Source: an uncultured Desulfovibrio sp. (GTDB lineage Bacteria; Desulfobacterota; Desulfovibrionia; Desulfovibrionales; Desulfovibrionaceae). From it: a stretch of 10,899 nt of DNA. The stretch is from assembly GCA_947176055.1 (NCBI GenBank), contig CAMWPE010000069.1:1-10899 (forward strand), read 5' to 3'. A program made the position numbers and the translations under genes. Positions 1-7,771 of the stretch are shown piece after piece (positions within the stretch are counted from its first letter, which is position 1; every line of letters starts with the position of its first letter). The notes under the pieces were generated by a model. It ran no database searches, had not been told where the DNA came from, and saw only the letters and a list, made by a program, of their open reading frames with translations.

Positions 1-463
1 CAAGACGGGATTTCTTGGCGACGCGGATAACTTCCCGCGAGCGCGCGAGCTGATCTTCGCTCATCAGGTTCTGGTCGGCGGGATAGCCGCAAAGCTTTTT
101 ATAATCCGCTACGTTTATGTCATGAATATTGAGATGCCTGGAGGTAATGCTCTTGAAAGGCTTGCCGCAGATACAACAATAAATGGCTTCTTTGGTAATT
201 GCCTCTTCGGGCTTAACCTTGAGGAACCTGCGCTGATACCTCTTCTTTTTTACAGGCGCGGGAGCTTCGTCAACGTCAATTTCAACTTCTTCCTGTTCTG
301 TTTCGGCTTCGGCGACGGGAGCTGTCCTGCCCGCGCCGGCGCGCTGTTCGATGCCCATATTCAGCAGTTTCGCCTTCTCGTATTGCTCCATTATAAACTC
401 AATGGGCTGATCCGCGTAACGGACGCAAATCGCGTTAAAAATATCTCTGTCTTCAAGAGGCAT
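1..463 (-). CDS. MucR/Ros-family zinc-finger transcriptional regulator (C-terminus beyond the window)
   Basis: Read on the minus strand from an ATG at 463-461, the frame stays open for 154 codons to the window edge. A GGAG ribosome site (complement of 472-475) lies 8 bases before the ATG. Residues 1-40 form a helical N-terminus. Residues about 50-70 are a linker rich in Glu, Asp, Ala and Pro, followed by a basic patch (KKKRYQRR, 72-79). Residues 96-114 carry the zinc finger: C96-x2-C99, GKPFKS, H110-x3-H114. The following segment (YKKLCGYP, then LMS) matches the helix that follows the finger in MucR/Ros proteins. The family binds AT-rich DNA and in many proteobacteria controls surface polysaccharide, motility and virulence genes. 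This gene is divergent from the Kdo8N cluster but more than 1 kb away, so control of that cluster is only a possibility. The Cys-to-His spacing of 10 is one more than in the classic Ros finger (9). Confidence 0.85.
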   Translation of the reverse strand, partial: MPLEDRDIFNAICVRYADQPIEFIMEQYEKAKLLNMGIEQRAGAGRTAPVAEAETEQEEVEIDVDEAPAPVKKKRYQRRFLKVKPEEAITKEAIYCCICGKPFKSITSRHLNIHDINVADYKKLCGYPADQNLMSEDQLARSREVIRVAKKSRL

Positions 464-741
464 AATCTGTTCTCCGTTGTTAATTGTTTGGCGGATTGAA
501 AAAAATGTTTTATGGTTAAGGCGTAATAAGCGACTTTCCGGAACGCCCATCCCCGGATTGGTTACTGACCGCTTCCAGCGGGAAAAACAGGAGGAAGCCA
601 TAACCTTTTTAATTGAGCGTACCCAATGGCGAGTCTCGCTCGCGATTATTCCATAAAGCCTGGGCGACCTTATTTTGGATAATTTTCCTGAACTTCTCTC
701 GTCCCGAAGCCCCATGGGACGACTATTTTCGCTAACCGCGC

Positions 742-762
742 TTTATAGCGACGCGCTATAAA
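742..762. repeat. Inverted repeat TTTATAGCG-ACG-CGCTATAAA
   Basis: Nine perfectly paired bases on each side (742-750 and 754-762) are separated by three bases. It could be an operator for a dimeric regulator or a short hairpin in RNA. There is no T-run after it, so it is not a typical terminator. The half-site TTTATAGCG recurs at 8808-8816 in another intergenic region, without its mate. Function unknown. Confidence 0.5.
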
Positions 763-1510
763 AGTTTATGCCGGGCTGACGTCGCGGAGTCGTCGGCGAA
801 ATTATGCCTAAAATCAAGCGTCTCTCCTGCAAGGAATAATTTCGGGCGCGGATCGCCGCGACCGACGCCTCGCTTGCCTGGAAAATTCGTATCCGGCGCG
901 ATGGAAAGAACGGATTCAAGAGAAAACTACTCTCCATAAACCATTTTCGGCGCGCCGTTATTATGGAATTATGGTTCCGCGTCAGACAATATCCCTTTAG
1001 TCGCCAATATCGTCGCGCCTGCGCAAAACCTAAACAATAATAATAATTAATGCAAGGAGCGTATTTAATAAATTATAAAAAAGATTGAGTTTTGGAGGCG
1101 GCGAAGTCGAATATCAGCTTGAGGGAGTAGTTTTTATCGCGAGCGGCGACAACAGCGGGTATGTAGTTAATATAAATTTGATTCGTTATCGTTTAGACCG
1201 CGCTTGATTCATCGAGCGGGTTTGTCCGGAATAATTTGAATTGGACGGCTGGACTTGTTTCCCGTATTGCCGTCTTTGAAGGGATAGGTTATCCTGTTTC
1301 GCGGAGAGGGCGTCGTCTCCGTTTTTCCGGCGAATTTTGTTTTAAGTTATCCATTCCCGGCGAGGCGGATTCTATTGAGACGCGATCAGGCGGCGTTTTT
1401 GCCGAGCGAAACCGTCATGGCGGGAATACCGACCGACGCTCCGGTCGCCGGCGCGACGTCGCAAGTTTTTGTTATTGAGGCGAAGATTGTTTTACGCACA
1501 TATTAGCGAC

Positions 1511-1517
1511 GGGGGGG
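1511..1517 (+). promoter_or_regulatory. Seven-G tract acting as ribosome-binding site of kdnB
   Basis: GGGGGGGATA lies directly before the kdnB ATG at 1521 and is the only purine-rich stretch available as a Shine-Dalgarno sequence. G-runs can pair with the pyrimidine-rich end of 16S rRNA, though less well than GGAGG. The homopolymer is unusual compared with the GGAG-type sites of the neighbouring genes (mucR-like, kdnA, alaC, and the chorismate-mutase/EPSPS-like gene). Confidence 0.5.
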
Positions 1518-1520
1518 ATA

Positions 1521-2603
1521 ATGTATCAGAATGTTAAAAATGTCGGCAACTACATGATCGGGGCGGGCGCGCTCGCGCAACTGGACGACCTCCTGCTTCC
1601 CCGCAGGAACGCCATGCCGGATAATCCAATGGTCTTCTTCTTCGACCGTTTCTTCGAAAGGACGGGGCTTCTGAACACCGTCACCGTCGACGAATGGGAC
1701 GGCCGATTTTTTGTTGACACAAAGGACGAGCCGACTTGCGAAAGCGTCGACTCGATGACCGAAAAAGTAAAAGCCTTCCTTAATGGACGCCAGCCGGCGG
1801 CTTTGATCGCCTTCGGCGGCGGCTCGACGATGGACACCTGCAAATGCGTGGGCAATCTCCTGACCAATCCGGGCAACGCGGCCGATTACCAGGGTTGGGA
1901 TCTGGTAAAAAACCCCGCGCCCTACAAGGTCGCCGTTCCCACGCTCTCCGGCACAGGTTCCGAAACTTCCCGCACCGCTGTGATGATCAATAAGGAAAAA
2001 GGCCTGAAGCTGGGCATGAACAGCGATTATTCCGTCTTTGATCAGGTGGTCATGGATCCCAAGCTAACCGCCACCGTTCCCCGGGATCAGTATTTCTACA
2101 CCGGCGTTGATACTTTTATGCATTGCTTCGAGTATCTCGACGGGCAGTTTCGCAACGCCATAACCGACGCCTACGCCGAAAAGGCCCTCGCTCTAACAGA
2201 GGAAGTGTTCCTCTCCGACGAAATGATGAGCGACAAAAACCGCGAAAAGCTCATGATCGCCTCCTATAAGGGCGGCCTGGCAGCGGGAACAGTCGGCCTC
2301 GTTCATCCCCTGTCCGCCGGTTTGTCCATAGTCCTGGGAATTCATCATGGCCTGGCCAATTGTTACGCCCTGTCCGTCCTCGGGGAATTTTATCCCGATC
2401 AGCAAAAAATCTTTAACGATATGCTGAAAAAACAGAACATCTCCCTGCCAAAAGGAGTTTGCAAGGATCTGACCAACGATCAATACAACGCCCTTTACGA
2501 GGCTAGCATCGTTCACGAAAAGCCGCTGATCAACAAGCTGGGCGATAAATACAAGGATATCCTAACGAAGGAAAAAGTTATCGAACTCTTCAAGGCGATG
2601 TAA
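1521..2603 (+). CDS. kdnB: KdnB, 3-deoxy-D-manno-octulosonate (Kdo) 8-oxidase, iron-type alcohol dehydrogenase family
   Basis: Oxidises the C8 hydroxyl of Kdo to the aldehyde with NAD(P), the first step to Kdo8N (8-amino-3,8-dideoxy-manno-octulosonate), in the cytoplasm. The 360 residues match the type III (metal-dependent) alcohol dehydrogenase fold. The nucleotide-binding loop is GGGS at 99-102, with TLSGTGSE at 141-148. The four metal ligands expected for the family align as D197, H201, H262 and H276 (context IHHGLAN). The N-terminal FKN/VKN-type opening followed by a G-x-GAL motif fits KdnB more closely than general alcohol dehydrogenases. The ATG at 1521 gives the usual N-terminus; the next Met (residue 12) would remove the first strand. 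The gene is followed by a perfect hairpin terminator, so kdnA may have its own or a read-through supply. The assignment rests on family resemblance plus the adjacent kdnA. Confidence 0.9.
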   Translation: MYQNVKNVGNYMIGAGALAQLDDLLLPRRNAMPDNPMVFFFDRFFERTGLLNTVTVDEWDGRFFVDTKDEPTCESVDSMTEKVKAFLNGRQPAALIAFGGGSTMDTCKCVGNLLTNPGNAADYQGWDLVKNPAPYKVAVPTLSGTGSETSRTAVMINKEKGLKLGMNSDYSVFDQVVMDPKLTATVPRDQYFYTGVDTFMHCFEYLDGQFRNAITDAYAEKALALTEEVFLSDEMMSDKNREKLMIASYKGGLAAGTVGLVHPLSAGLSIVLGIHHGLANCYALSVLGEFYPDQQKIFNDMLKKQNISLPKGVCKDLTNDQYNALYEASIVHEKPLINKLGDKYKDILTKEKVIELFKAM

Positions 2604-2610
2604 CCGCGCG

Positions 2611-2646
2611 ACCGGACTTCGTTCGCGAAGTCCGGTTTGTCATTTT
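2611..2646 (+). terminator. Intrinsic terminator after kdnB
   Basis: A perfect 11-base-pair stem (ACCGGACTTCG, 2611-2621, with CGAAGTCCGGT, 2626-2636) encloses a TTCG loop and begins 8 bases after the kdnB stop. It is followed by TTGTCATTTT, an interrupted U-tract. The stem is very stable; the broken U-run may allow some read-through to kdnA. Confidence 0.8.
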
Positions 2647-2785
2647 AGCGGCCTGATTCCGGAATTGTCGCCCCGGGAAGGCGGCTTCCGTCGCGATATA
2701 TTTCGCGAGGAATTTCTCGCGGCGCGCCGTAATATTTTCAATCCTGATCGTCGCTGCGGCTTTATTTTTCGATCGGAGAAACAAA
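2647..2785 (+). promoter_or_regulatory. Structured leader upstream of kdnA
   Basis: Between the kdnB terminator and the kdnA start there are three self-complementary elements: the 10-base palindrome ATTCCGGAAT (2656-2665), a 5-bp hairpin GGAAG/CTTCC (2676-2689), and a 6-bp hairpin CGCGAG/CTCGCG with a 6-base loop (2704-2721). The kdnA ribosome site GGAG (2775-2778) lies 7 bases before the GTG. I see no clear -35/-10 pair, so the promoter is not located. Confidence 0.35.
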
Positions 2786-3973
2786 GTGGAGCTTAAAATC
2801 AATTTTAGCGGACGCGCTATCAATTACACGGACGAGGAGATCGAAACGGTCGTCAAAGTCATGCGCGAGGCGCCGACGCTGACCCAAGGCGAGAGACAGG
2901 CTGAATTCGAGAGGAAATTCGCGGATTTTCAGGACGTTGCTCCCGGATCCTGCTTCGCGGTGAACAACGGAACTTCGGCGCTGGAAATGGCGGCCTCCCT
3001 CCTGCGCCTCAAACCCGGCGACGAAGTCATACTGCCATCCCATACTTTCACGGCTTCCGCCTATCCTTTTATTAAAGCGGGAGCGACGCCTGTCTGGGCC
3101 GATATTGATCCGGAAACCCGCGTCGTTTCGCCTGAAACCATTGAGCGCGTCATGACGCCGCGGACAAAGGCCGTCGTCCCCGTTCATCTTTACGGCTATG
3201 TCGCGGATATGCCGGAAATCGCGGAATTATGCCGCGAGCGCGGCGTCGCGTGCGTCGAGGACGCGGCCCAGGCCATCGGCTCGAAAGTCGACGGTCGTCG
3301 CGCCGGCTCCTTCGGCGATATGGCGATATTTTCCTTCCATTCCCATAAAAACCTCACGACCCTGGGCGAAGGCGGCATGCTCTATCTCCGGAATCCGGAA
3401 CTGGCGCCCCTCGCGCCGCTATTGCGGCATAACGGTCATTGTCCCTATCCGGAAACGCGCCCCAATTACTGGACGCCCGCCATGGGCAATGTGGATCTCC
3501 CCGTCCTGGACGGGGAGCCGATCATGCCGGGTAATTATAGTATAGGCGAAATTGAATGCGCCCTGGGCGCGAAACTGCTGGATCGCATCGAAGATATAAA
3601 CGCGGAGAAACGCCAAAGAGCCATGAAGTTCATCGACGGGCTGGAGGATTTTCCGGAGCTGGAATTTCATCGCGTTCCGACGGATCGGCACAATTATCAT
3701 CTTCTGGCGGCCCGTATGAAAGACGGTCCCGAAAAGAGGGATCTCTTCATGGCGAAAATGTATGTCGAAAAAGGCATTAAATGCGTCGTTCAGTATCTGC
3801 CTTTGAATCGCTACGATTTTTATCGCAAGCTGGGGTTCGGGGAGGCTAACTGCCCCAACGCCGACGCTTTTTTCGACTCGATGGTCAGCTTTCCATTCCA
3901 GCATACATTAAAAGAATACGAGCTTGAATACATGCTGGACTCCGCGCGGGATGTTCTGCGCTCCTTGCGCTGA
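2786..3973 (+). CDS. kdnA: KdnA, 8-amino-3,8-dideoxy-manno-octulosonate (Kdo8N) transaminase, DegT/DnrJ/EryC1 family
   Basis: A PLP-dependent aminotransferase that converts the 8-aldehyde made by KdnB to Kdo8N, using an amino-acid donor (glutamate in the studied Shewanella enzyme). At 395 residues it has the normal family length. Key residues of the DegT fold are visible: the phosphate-binding NNGTSALEMA region (60-69), D159 in VEDAAQAIGS for the pyridine nitrogen, and K188 in FSFHSHKNLTTLGEGG as the Schiff-base lysine. HSHKN instead of the more usual K-x-hydrophobic motif fits the KdnA branch. The GTG at 2786 is supported by GGAG 7 bases upstream and by the start MELKINFSGRAI, which reads as the normal beginning. 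It follows kdnB after a terminator and precedes the fused cytidylyltransferase by 42 bases. The KdnB/KdnA pairing strongly supports both assignments. Confidence 0.9.
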   Translation: MELKINFSGRAINYTDEEIETVVKVMREAPTLTQGERQAEFERKFADFQDVAPGSCFAVNNGTSALEMAASLLRLKPGDEVILPSHTFTASAYPFIKAGATPVWADIDPETRVVSPETIERVMTPRTKAVVPVHLYGYVADMPEIAELCRERGVACVEDAAQAIGSKVDGRRAGSFGDMAIFSFHSHKNLTTLGEGGMLYLRNPELAPLAPLLRHNGHCPYPETRPNYWTPAMGNVDLPVLDGEPIMPGNYSIGEIECALGAKLLDRIEDINAEKRQRAMKFIDGLEDFPELEFHRVPTDRHNYHLLAARMKDGPEKRDLFMAKMYVEKGIKCVVQYLPLNRYDFYRKLGFGEANCPNADAFFDSMVSFPFQHTLKEYELEYMLDSARDVLRSLR

Positions 3974-4015
3974 ATAACGACGCGCCGAGCGATTGACAGG
4001 GCGACGACGAAAACG

Positions 4016-5638
4016 ATGAGACGTTGCGTAGTTATTCCGGCCGTCAAGAAAAACGCCGTCATTCCGGATCAGCTGGTCAAGAAACTTGCCGGAGTTCCCC
4101 TGATTAATCGCGCCATCGATACGGCGAAAGCCTGCGTCCGCGGCGAAGATATTTATGTTTTTACGGACAGCGAGGAGATAGGCCTTATTTGCGAGCGGGC
4201 GGGAGTCCGGCACGTCCGCAATCCCGCCTTCCGGTTTAAAAGCTACGACATCGTGAGCGAAATGGGCGAATTCCTCGCGGGACTGACCGGAACTTACGAG
4301 GACTGCGTAATCCTCCGAGCTTCCTGCCCATTGCTGACCTGGGTCGATATCGAGGACGCCTGGTCCGCCTTCAAACGGAAAAAAACCGATTGTCTCATCA
4401 CTGTCCGCAAAATCAAACAAAGACTTTGGAGAAGCGGAGCCGAAACCCTTGACGAAGCCGTGGCCCAGGCGGCCGTCGCCGCCGGACAGGACGAATACGT
4501 AGCCGAAACCCGCGCGCTGATCATCATAAGGCTCGCGGCGCTGGGCGATCGGGAAGCCAAAATCATGCCCTGGTTCCTGGGCGAAAGAAGCATCGAGATC
4601 CTCGATTACCAGGACTGGTGGATTTGCGAAAGGTTGCTTGAGCGGCGGCGCGTAGTTTTTGTCGTAGCCGGTTATCCGGCCATTGGCATGGGCCATGTGT
4701 ATCGCGCTCTCATGCTGGCGCATGAAATCAGCGCTCACAAGATCGAGTTCGTCTGTACGCGAAGCAGCGAGCTGGGGGCCGCGGAGATCGCGGCCCGCGA
4801 TTATCGCGTCATCCGACAGGGCGACGAAAATCTCGCCGCTACAGTCCTGGGGCGACGACCGGATCTGGTAGTAAACGATTTCCTCAACGCTCCCGTAAAC
4901 TATATGCGCGCGCTCAAGGAAGCCAATGTCCGGACTATCAATTTTGAGGACGACGGCGAGGGCGCGCGGCTCGCGGATCTGGTTATAAACGCCCTCTACG
5001 AGGATCCGGATCCGCCGGCCAATGTCCGTTGCGGTCCCTCTTATTTTTGCCTGCGCGACGAATTTCTTTACGCGACGCGCAATCCGTTGCGCCCCGACGT
5101 CCGCGTGGTATTGATTACATTCGGCGGAACTGATCAGCGGAATTTTACTCTAAAAGTTCTGAATGTCATCGAGCCTATATGCCGGGCTTTCGGCATAGCC
5201 ATCCGGATTGTGACCGGCCCTGGTTACGCGCACAAGGAGCGGCTGGAAAAGCGCCTGGCGGAACTGGAAAATCCCCTGATTACTTTCGCGTGGGCGACAA
5301 ATATCATGAGCCGCATGATGGAAGGAGCCGATCTCGCTCTTTCCTCGGCCGGCCGCACAGTGTACGAGCTGGCGCATATGCGGTCGCCCGGGATTGTCTT
5401 CGCCACTCATGAGCGGGAGGCCAGGCACGGCTTCGCGCGCGCCCGCAATGGCTTCGCATTCGCCGGTCTTATGGATCGGGTCGACGACAGAAAAATTCGC
5501 AACATATTTCTCGCCATGCTGAAACAGAAACGTCGCGCCCGTTACTGGGAGCGTCAGGACAGGTTGAGCTTCGCCGGCAATAAACAGCGCGTAGTCGGGC
5601 TTATGGAAGATCAACTGGAAAAAACGCGGACAGAATAA
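4016..5638 (+). CDS. Two-domain protein: NeuA-like cytidylyltransferase fused to PseG/SpsG-like hydrolase or glycosyltransferase
   Basis: Residues 1 to about 210 resemble CMP-sugar synthetases of the NeuA/PseF class: IPA at 7-9, TDSEEI at 50-55, LRASCPLLTWVDIEDA at 100-115, and the closing LDYQDWWICERLL at 196-208. Residues about 212-535 resemble PseG/SpsG (GT-B fold): IGMGHVYRALMLA at 223-235 with H227, FGGTD at 369-373, and SSAGRTVYELA at 443-453. PseG removes UDP from an amino-sugar nucleotide in pseudaminic acid synthesis, but related proteins are transferases. The first CTP-binding loop is degenerate: the usual R-x-G-S and downstream K are replaced by VKKNAVIPDQL (10-20), so the first domain may be inactive or altered. 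There is no strong Shine-Dalgarno before the ATG. Expected partners are KdnA and the next gene, which it overlaps by one base (TAATG). Actual substrate unknown. Confidence 0.75.
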   Translation: MRRCVVIPAVKKNAVIPDQLVKKLAGVPLINRAIDTAKACVRGEDIYVFTDSEEIGLICERAGVRHVRNPAFRFKSYDIVSEMGEFLAGLTGTYEDCVILRASCPLLTWVDIEDAWSAFKRKKTDCLITVRKIKQRLWRSGAETLDEAVAQAAVAAGQDEYVAETRALIIIRLAALGDREAKIMPWFLGERSIEILDYQDWWICERLLERRRVVFVVAGYPAIGMGHVYRALMLAHEISAHKIEFVCTRSSELGAAEIAARDYRVIRQGDENLAATVLGRRPDLVVNDFLNAPVNYMRALKEANVRTINFEDDGEGARLADLVINALYEDPDPPANVRCGPSYFCLRDEFLYATRNPLRPDVRVVLITFGGTDQRNFTLKVLNVIEPICRAFGIAIRIVTGPGYAHKERLEKRLAELENPLITFAWATNIMSRMMEGADLALSSAGRTVYELAHMRSPGIVFATHEREARHGFARARNGFAFAGLMDRVDDRKIRNIFLAMLKQKRRARYWERQDRLSFAGNKQRVVGLMEDQLEKTRTE

Positions 5639-6333
5639 TGCCGGACAATACAGTCGCCATAATTCAGGCCAGGCTTGGCTCCAGTCGCCTTCCGATGAAA
5701 TCCCTGCTTACCCTGGCCGGAGCGCCGCTCATTGACTGGTCGCGGGACAGGGCTGGCCAGGCGCGCCTTGTAAGTAGCGTAATCGTAGCCATTCCCGATA
5801 CTCCCCTCGATGAGGCCCTGGCCAGGCATTTGCGAACCAGGGACCGAGAGGTTGTTCGCGGACCGGAAGACGATGTGCTTGGCCGTTTCGCCAAGGCCGC
5901 GAGAATGGCCGACGCCGATTATATAGTTCGCGTTTGCGCGGACAATCCCCTGATCTGGGGCGAAGCCATAGACCGACTGATACGATTCCACAGGAAGGGG
6001 GGATTCGATTACTCGTATAACCACATCCCGCGAGGGAATCTGTGGCCGGACGGTCTTGGCGCGGAAATTGTCTCGAGGGATCTGCTGGAATATATCGACG
6101 GCAAGGCTCTGGAAAAATCCCAGAGGGAGCATTGCCTCAATTATATCTGGGACAATCCCGGACAGTTTTCCATAGGAACATTTGATCCCGAAGAGGATTG
6201 GCTAAAAAGGCCGGATTTAAAGCTGGATATCGATTCGCCGGACGATTTTTTGCGTCTGGCCCTCCTCCCGCTCCGCAAGGACATGGACGCGAGCGAAATT
6301 ATCGCCGCCGCGGACGGCGCCCGGCCGGACTGA
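5638..6333 (+). CDS. SpsF-like cytidylyltransferase (CMP-sugar synthetase-type)
   Basis: A 231-residue nucleotidyltransferase of the SpsF (COG1861-type) group, related to CMP-Kdo and CMP-sialic acid synthetases. The nucleotide-binding motif is intact: IIQARLGSSRLPMK at 8-21. Other family blocks are GPEDDVLGRF (75-84), VRVCADNPLI (97-106), GLGAEI (139-144), REHC (163-166) and LKLDIDSPDDF (194-204). The likely role is CTP-dependent activation of an acidic sugar. The neighbouring kdnBA make CMP-Kdo8N or a derivative the first candidate, but SpsF proteins are poorly characterised and the substrate cannot be read from sequence. Its ATG overlaps the TAA of the upstream gene (5636-5640), implying translational coupling. 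It is the last gene of the sugar cluster, followed by a hairpin. Confidence 0.8.
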   Translation: MPDNTVAIIQARLGSSRLPMKSLLTLAGAPLIDWSRDRAGQARLVSSVIVAIPDTPLDEALARHLRTRDREVVRGPEDDVLGRFAKAARMADADYIVRVCADNPLIWGEAIDRLIRFHRKGGFDYSYNHIPRGNLWPDGLGAEIVSRDLLEYIDGKALEKSQREHCLNYIWDNPGQFSIGTFDPEEDWLKRPDLKLDIDSPDDFLRLALLPLRKDMDASEIIAAADGARPD

Positions 6334-6348
6334 AAGGTCGCCGGATTA

Positions 6349-6371
6349 AAAGCGACCCCCGGGGCCGCTTT
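6349..6371 (+). terminator. Possible terminator of the kdn cluster
   Basis: AAAGCG (6349-6354) pairs with CGCTTT (6366-6371), and CCCC with GGGG inside, around one A/C mismatch and a very tight loop. It begins 15 bases after the stop and is followed by ATAT rather than a long T-run, so termination is plausible but not certain. Confidence 0.45.
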
Positions 6372-6426
6372 ATATGGGCGGGAGTCTAGCCGGAGGACTT
6401 GTCGCCAGATTAACCTCTGTTGGGCG

Positions 6427-6450
6427 CGACCTCTCCCTCGCGGGAGGTCG
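6427..6450 (+). other. GC-rich hairpin in the alaC leader or spacer
   Basis: CGACCTC (6427-6433) pairs with GAGGTCG (6444-6450), extendable by two C-G pairs with a bulged T; the loop is around CTCGC. It is followed by TTGATAG, not a U-tract, so it is not a standard terminator. Function unknown. Confidence 0.4.
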
Positions 6451-6567
6451 TTGATAGTATATTAGATTTATTATTGTCGCGGCGCGAACGCTCTTTGGTC
6501 CGGACAAGCTCCCCCCGCGTCAAAAAGTGAAATTTGCAAAAAGCGCGGAAACTTGTTAACCCTGAAT

Positions 6568-6576
6568 TGTTATAAA
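6568..6576 (+). promoter_or_regulatory. Extended -10 promoter candidate for alaC-cysE
   Basis: TGTTATAAA matches the extended -10 form TGnTATAAT at eight of nine positions including the TG. No good -35 lies 16-18 bases upstream, which is tolerable for extended -10 promoters. The distance to the ATG at 6593 gives a leader of only about 10 bases, enough for the AGGAG site at 6583-6587. Confidence 0.4.
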
Positions 6577-6592
6577 ATTTCCAGGAGTCCGC

Positions 6593-7767
<1,175 letters not shown>

Positions 7768-7771
<4 letters not shown>

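Larger units (their letters stand above)
464..1520. other. 1.06-kb region without a convincing gene; coding-like fragments and hairpins
   Basis: No frame here has a good start, a Shine-Dalgarno sequence and recognisable protein similarity together. Several short stretches read more like protein than chance. 613-735 (TTG start, 40 codons) contains a hydrophobic run WATLFWIIFLNF. 1079-1204 (plus) includes GGGEVEYQLEGVVFIASGD. 1288-1506 (plus) is open for 73 codons, includes ETVMAGIPTDAPVAGATSQ, and stops 14 bases before kdnB. The last two are in different frames and lack normal starts, so they could be remnants of a decayed gene, or chance. Structural elements are a small hairpin at 569-581 and a palindrome at 742-762. 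An AGGAGG at 590-595 has no start at a suitable distance. The 963-1080 part is AT-rich. I recognise no insertion sequence, tRNA or riboswitch. Confidence 0.5.
6334..6592 (+). other. Intergenic spacer between the sugar cluster and alaC
   Basis: No gene seen. It contains two hairpins (6349-6371 and 6427-6450) and a promoter candidate close to alaC. The stretch from 6455 onward becomes AT-richer, as expected for a promoter region. Confidence 0.6.

Noticed and set aside
122..499. Plus-strand 125-codon open frame
   Set aside because: It is antisense to the MucR-like gene, whose zinc finger and ribosome site are clear on the minus strand.
743..937. Minus-strand 64-codon open frame
   Set aside because: No ribosome site, no recognisable motifs, and it runs into the palindrome; composition looks like non-coding sequence.
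840..1040. Plus-strand 66-codon stop-free stretch
   Set aside because: No start codon near its beginning and a highly basic translation; probably chance in GC-rich sequence.
1236..1478. Plus-strand 80-codon open frame with TTG start
   Set aside because: Arg-rich, no Shine-Dalgarno sequence, no family resemblance; the overlapping frame ending at 1506 reads more like protein.
464..1520. CRISPR array or insertion sequence in the long gap
   Set aside because: No regularly spaced repeats, no terminal inverted repeats and no transposase-like frame were found by eye.
3993..3998. Perfect TTGACA (-35-like) between kdnA and the fusion gene
   Set aside because: No -10 box at 16-18 bases; that position falls inside the start of the coding sequence.
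3908..4738. Long minus-strand frame of 276 codons opposite the fusion gene
   Set aside because: A shadow of the strongly supported plus-strand kdnA end and cytidylyltransferase domain.
6334..6592. Riboswitch or T-box upstream of alaC
   Set aside because: Two hairpins are present, but I see no conserved T-box sequence or known riboswitch core, and the promoter candidate lies downstream of both hairpins.
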